Positions 63,103-64,000 of a stretch of DNA of 64,000 nt are shown piece by piece. The translations under genes and the position numbers were made by a program. This DNA is from Streptomyces xylophagus (lineage in GTDB: Bacteria > Actinomycetota > Actinomycetes > Streptomycetales > Streptomycetaceae): positions 216,218 through 280,217 of the forward strand of contig NZ_JNWO01000019.1 of the NCBI RefSeq assembly GCF_000716435.1, given 5' to 3'. The notes under the pieces are model-generated. The model saw only the letters and a program-made list of their open reading frames with translations, was not told the DNA's origin and did no database searches. The first letter of the stretch is position 1. Each line of letters begins with the position of its first letter.

Positions 63103-64000
63103 ATGGACGGACGACAGTGGCACTCCACCATCGCGGCGGCGCAGGCCGGTGACCGACGGGCGCTGGACGAACTGGTCGCGGGCTGGCTGCCGTTGGTCTA
63201 CAACGTGGTCGGCCGCGCTCTCAACGGCCATGCGGACGTGGACGACGTGGTCCAGGAGACGATGCTGCGCGCCGTCGACCACCTTGCCTCACTCCGCGAC
63301 CCCGACAGCTTCCGTTCCTGGCTGGTCGCGATCGCCATGCGCCAGATACGGGACAGGGCCCGCCGCCGCAAATCCCCCGACCAACTGCCGGACGGCCTAC
63401 CGGGCGACGCCGCCGACTTCGCCGAACTGACCGTTCTTCGGCTCCAGTTGGAGGGTCAGCGGCGCGAGGTCGCGGAGGCGGTGCGCTGGCTCGACGACGA
63501 GGACCGCCAGCTCCTCTCCCTGTGGTGGCTGGAGGTCGCCGGCGAACTCACCCGCCGCGAACTGGCGTCGGCGGTCGGCATCAGCCGCCAGCACGCGGCG
63601 GTCCGCGTCCAGCGGATGAAGGAACGCCTGGAGACCGCCCGAGGCGTCGTCCGCGCCCTCGACGGCGCCTGCCCCGACCTCCGCGACGTCACCGCCCGCT
63701 GGGACGGCCGCCGCGACTCGGTCTGGCGCAAACGCCTCGCCCGCCACCTACGAGGCTGCACCTACTGCGGCGACCCCCGCGAGTCCGTCGTACCGGCAGA
63801 ACGCCTCCTCGTCGGCATCGCCCTCGTCCCACTCCCACTCGGCTTCACCCTGTCACTGGCCTTCGGCGCGAAGACGGCGGCTGCGGCGGCGGGGTTGGCG
63901 GGGGCGGCGTTCGTGGCGGGGGCGAGTGGGGCGGGGGGTGCGGCGGGGGTGACTGGAGCGGCGGGGGCTGCCGGTTTGGCGGGCACGGCGGGAGTAGGAG
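63103..64000 (+). CDS. ECF-type sigma factor with fused zinc motif and membrane region (3' end cut)
   Basis: Open frame of at least 299 codons from ATG 63103, running off the window. GGGGAG lies five bases before the start. Sigma region 2 (about 40-85) has VDDVVQETMLRAVDHLASL and region 4 (about 140-180) has RRELASAVGISRQHAAVRVQR. A HxxxCxxC motif, HLRGCTYC, follows at residues 215-222, as in zinc anti-sigma domains. A hydrophobic helix comes next (about 231-252), then an Ala/Gly-rich linker. Such fused factors in actinobacteria can carry extracytoplasmic carbohydrate-binding domains (ECF53-like, from memory). It could sense a polymer and drive the lyase gene. Confidence 0.82.
   Translation, partial: MDGRQWHSTIAAAQAGDRRALDELVAGWLPLVYNVVGRALNGHADVDDVVQETMLRAVDHLASLRDPDSFRSWLVAIAMRQIRDRARRRKSPDQLPDGLPGDAADFAELTVLRLQLEGQRREVAEAVRWLDDEDRQLLSLWWLEVAGELTRRELASAVGISRQHAAVRVQRMKERLETARGVVRALDGACPDLRDVTARWDGRRDSVWRKRLARHLRGCTYCGDPRESVVPAERLLVGIALVPLPLGFTLSLAFGAKTAAAAAGLAGAAFVAGASGAGGAAGVTGAAGAAGLAGTAGVG

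Noticed and set aside
63397..63986. Minus-strand frames at the right edge
   Set aside because: They are shadows of the plus-strand sigma factor, whose frame has intact sigma regions 2 and 4.

Overview
The window is high-GC actinobacterial DNA and almost certainly a Streptomyces chromosome. Codon third positions are strongly G/C, GTG and TTG starts are common, and the sporulation sigma gene whiG is present. So are four tandem type I signal peptidase genes (sipW-X-Y-Z), a known Streptomyces arrangement. No plasmid, phage, transposase, CRISPR or tRNA gene was recognised.

Positions 1-31100 are conserved housekeeping core. They hold ffh (5' end outside the window), an ftsH paralogue, a methyltransferase, an archaeal/eukaryote-type prolyl-tRNA synthetase and a SprT-like protein. 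The rpsP-khpA-rimM-trmD-rplS ribosome operon follows, then sipWXYZ with a Nudix gene, a DUF2469 gene, yraN, comM-like and dprA. After whiG come a TetR gene, an M23 peptidase, rpsB-tsf-pyrH-frr-cdsA, rlmN, and a TPP-riboswitch-controlled thiamine ABC transporter (thiB-thiP-thiQ). A mycothiol-dependent isomerase-like gene ends the block.

Positions 31100-43400 are semi-conserved. They hold an LAETG surface protein, a LOG-family protein, a VOC protein and an ABC pair with a degenerate ATPase signature. A polyamine/GABA-type catabolic set follows (class III aminotransferase, Lrp/AsnC regulator, aminobutyraldehyde-type dehydrogenase, and later an orphan polyamine-binding lipoprotein). A secreted two-cysteine protein lies divergent to a two-component system.

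Positions 43400-64000 are accessory. A short-chain dehydrogenase and its divergent TetR regulator share a three-site operator. Three large secreted carbohydrate-active proteins follow: two right-handed beta-helix proteins with GH87-like Asp motifs and one GH71/GH99-like protein, carrying CBM6, discoidin and FN3 modules. I infer an alpha-1,3-glucan (fungal wall or dental-type mutan) degradation locus. Then come a MarR/DUF3533 efflux-type pair, a dihydrolipoamide dehydrogenase, a class F sortase with its likely substrate, and an ECF sigma factor with a coupled membrane protein. A decayed head-to-head IclR/nitroreductase pair is followed by a small membrane protein with an operator over its promoter, a serine beta-lactamase-like hydrolase and an alginate-lyase-like protein. 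At the right edge is a sigma factor fused to a HxxxCxxC (anti-sigma-type) motif and a membrane segment, cut by the window end.

Several genes (proS, one TetR gene, the isomerase-like gene, the SDR-linked TetR, the polyamine-binding protein and the small membrane protein) have a TANNNT-like -10 box exactly six or seven bases before the start codon and no Shine-Dalgarno. They are probably translated from leaderless mRNAs, and I used this to choose starts.
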